From the NCBI GenBank assembly GCA_965115885.1, contig OZ220479.1:3224001-3288000 (forward strand): 64,000 bases of DNA, in the 5' to 3' direction. Below, piece after piece: positions 63,162 through 64,000 of the stretch. Every line of letters begins with the position of its first letter. Positions within the stretch are counted from its first letter, which is position 1. A model generated the notes under the pieces. The model searched no databases, was not told where the DNA came from, and worked only from the letters and a program-made list of their open reading frames with translations. The DNA is from BD2-11 sp965115885 (lineage in GTDB: Bacteria; Gemmatimonadota; Gemmatimonadetes; Longimicrobiales; Gaopeijiaceae). The position numbers were made by a program, and so were the translations under genes.

Positions 63162-64000
63162 TCAACCCGAGGGAAGCCGGATCCGGGGGAAGAGGGGCTC
63201 GCTCCGCGCCACCGCCCTTCCCGCGAGCGGAGCGTCGACGGCACGGTCCAGGGTGGGGACCCGGGAGAAACTCAGCGCCTCCGCCAGCGTACCCATCTTC
63301 GTCGGCATGACAGGCTCGAGAAGCGCCGCGAGCACCGCGAGGCAACGTGCCAGCGACACCAGGGTCTCGTCGAGTTCCGCCGCCCGCGCCGGATCCCTTG
63401 CCTGGACCCACGGTTCCCGTTTCTCCACGTAGCGGTTGGCCGCGCGCGCCAGCTCCATCGCGGCGGCCAGCGCGCGGTGCAAGCGGAGGCGGTCCATGGA
63501 CTCCCGATACCGGCCGAGAGCGTCGGCGATCCCGGCGTCCAGTCCCCGGCCCGGAGCGTCCGGCAGGACGCCGTCGCGATAGCGCGCGATCATCGAGATC
63601 GCCCGGCTGGCGAGGTTGCCCAGAACGTTGGAGAGTTCGTCGTAGCGGACGAGGAAACGCTCGGGCGTGTAGGAGGCGTCGCTCCCGGTGGCCATCTCGC
63701 GCAACAGGTACCAGCGGACCGCGTCGACTCCGTGGGTCGCGATGAGGGCGAGGGGATCCACCACGTTGTGCAGCGACTTCGACATCTTGGTCTCGTCGGC
63801 GAGCCACCACCCGTGCGCCAGGATGCGCCGCGGAAGCGCCATCCCGCACGCCATCAGGATGGTGGGCCAGTACACCGCATGGGTGGTGAGGATGTCCTTG
63901 CCCATCACGTGGAGATCCGCGGGCCACCACGACGCGACGGGGGTGTCGAATCCCCGCTCGCCCGGGACCGCTTCCGGGTCGACGGCCCCCGAGGCGGTCG
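63162..64000 (-). CDS. metG: Methionyl-tRNA synthetase, C-terminal part (gene runs off the window)
   Basis: Class I aminoacyl-tRNA synthetase: VMGKDILTTHAVYWPTILMACGMALP, the KMSKS loop in DETKMSKSLHNVVDPL and the alpha-helical anticodon-binding domain (YDELSNVLGNLASRAI) are present. It ends at about 260 residues after KMSKS without the C-terminal EMAP/Trbp111-like dimerisation domain found in some MetG proteins. The HIGH end lies beyond 64000. It is the first gene of the minus-strand run shown here, 73 bases upstream of the M23 gene. Confidence 0.95.
   Translation of the reverse strand, partial: TASGAVDPEAVPGERGFDTPVASWWPADLHVMGKDILTTHAVYWPTILMACGMALPRRILAHGWWLADETKMSKSLHNVVDPLALIATHGVDAVRWYLLREMATGSDASYTPERFLVRYDELSNVLGNLASRAISMIARYRDGVLPDAPGRGLDAGIADALGRYRESMDRLRLHRALAAAMELARAANRYVEKREPWVQARDPARAAELDETLVSLARCLAVLAALLEPVMPTKMGTLAEALSFSRVPTLDRAVDAPLAGRAVARSEPLFPRIRLPSG

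Overview
The window is a GC-rich bacterial chromosome segment (roughly 70 % GC in most genes). It has dense coding on both strands, frequent GTG/TTG starts and many 4-base stop/start overlaps. The gene content points to a free-living or host-associated member of the Gemmatimonadota or a close relative: secreted BNR/VPS10-type repeat protein, DUF3179 lipoprotein, several lipoprotein peptidases, a TonB receptor with a DUF4249-like lipoprotein, a SpmA/SpmB pair without sporulation genes, and Hsp20. This placement is inferred from gene content; there is no rRNA or tRNA here to confirm it.

Layout. 1-1.35 kb: a PP-loop (PAPS-reductase-like) gene with a 13-base G tract near its 5' end. 1.5-7 kb: small secreted proteins, a DUF167 protein, an acetamidase/formamidase-like lipoprotein, a TauE/SafE exporter and a DUF3179 lipoprotein. 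7.2-11.2 kb: SpmA, SpmB, then the murein-recycling pair mpl and LD-carboxypeptidase. 11.4-18.7 kb: exported peptidases (M30-like, M19, M20) around three membrane proteins of unknown role. 18.8-25.6 kb: a more A/T-rich island with a two-gene restriction or phage-defence system, namely a PLD-nuclease/SNF2 ATPase and a large Eco57I-type DNA methyltransferase. The methyltransferase is split by an octanucleotide tandem repeat into two frames. 25.9-30.8 kb: metallo-beta-lactamase-fold lipoprotein, thiC, gamma-glutamyltransferase. 30.8-36.3 kb: an ECF sigma/receiver-like/AraC-HTH fusion and an operon of TonB receptor, lipoprotein and a frameshifted thioredoxin-like gene. 36.7-46 kb: aminotransferase, a large beta-propeller protein, a frameshifted DinB/BstA gene, two methyltransferases, and a His/Cys-rich small protein with an outer-membrane protein. 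46-56 kb: hsp20, uvrA, gyrA, a threonine-dehydratase-type enzyme, a HAD phosphatase, a DsbA-like protein and a decayed lipoprotein gene. 56.9-64 kb (minus strand): metG (partial), an M23 endopeptidase, two M16-like proteins without the zinc motif, a coiled-coil lipoprotein, and a MobA/XdhC maturation set.

The main discovery candidate is the methyltransferase/nuclease-helicase pair. The reading frame on the far side of the 8-bp repeat is fully open into the catalytic half. Losing one repeat unit, or gaining two, would fuse the halves into one protein of about 1,110 residues. This is the structure of a phase-variable ON/OFF switch, and as sequenced it is OFF. The G tract in the PP-loop gene is a second possible contingency locus. 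Three other genes (thioredoxin-like, DinB/BstA, small lipoprotein) carry single frameshifts. These may be real decay or base-level assembly errors, and that caution applies to the repeat loci as well.
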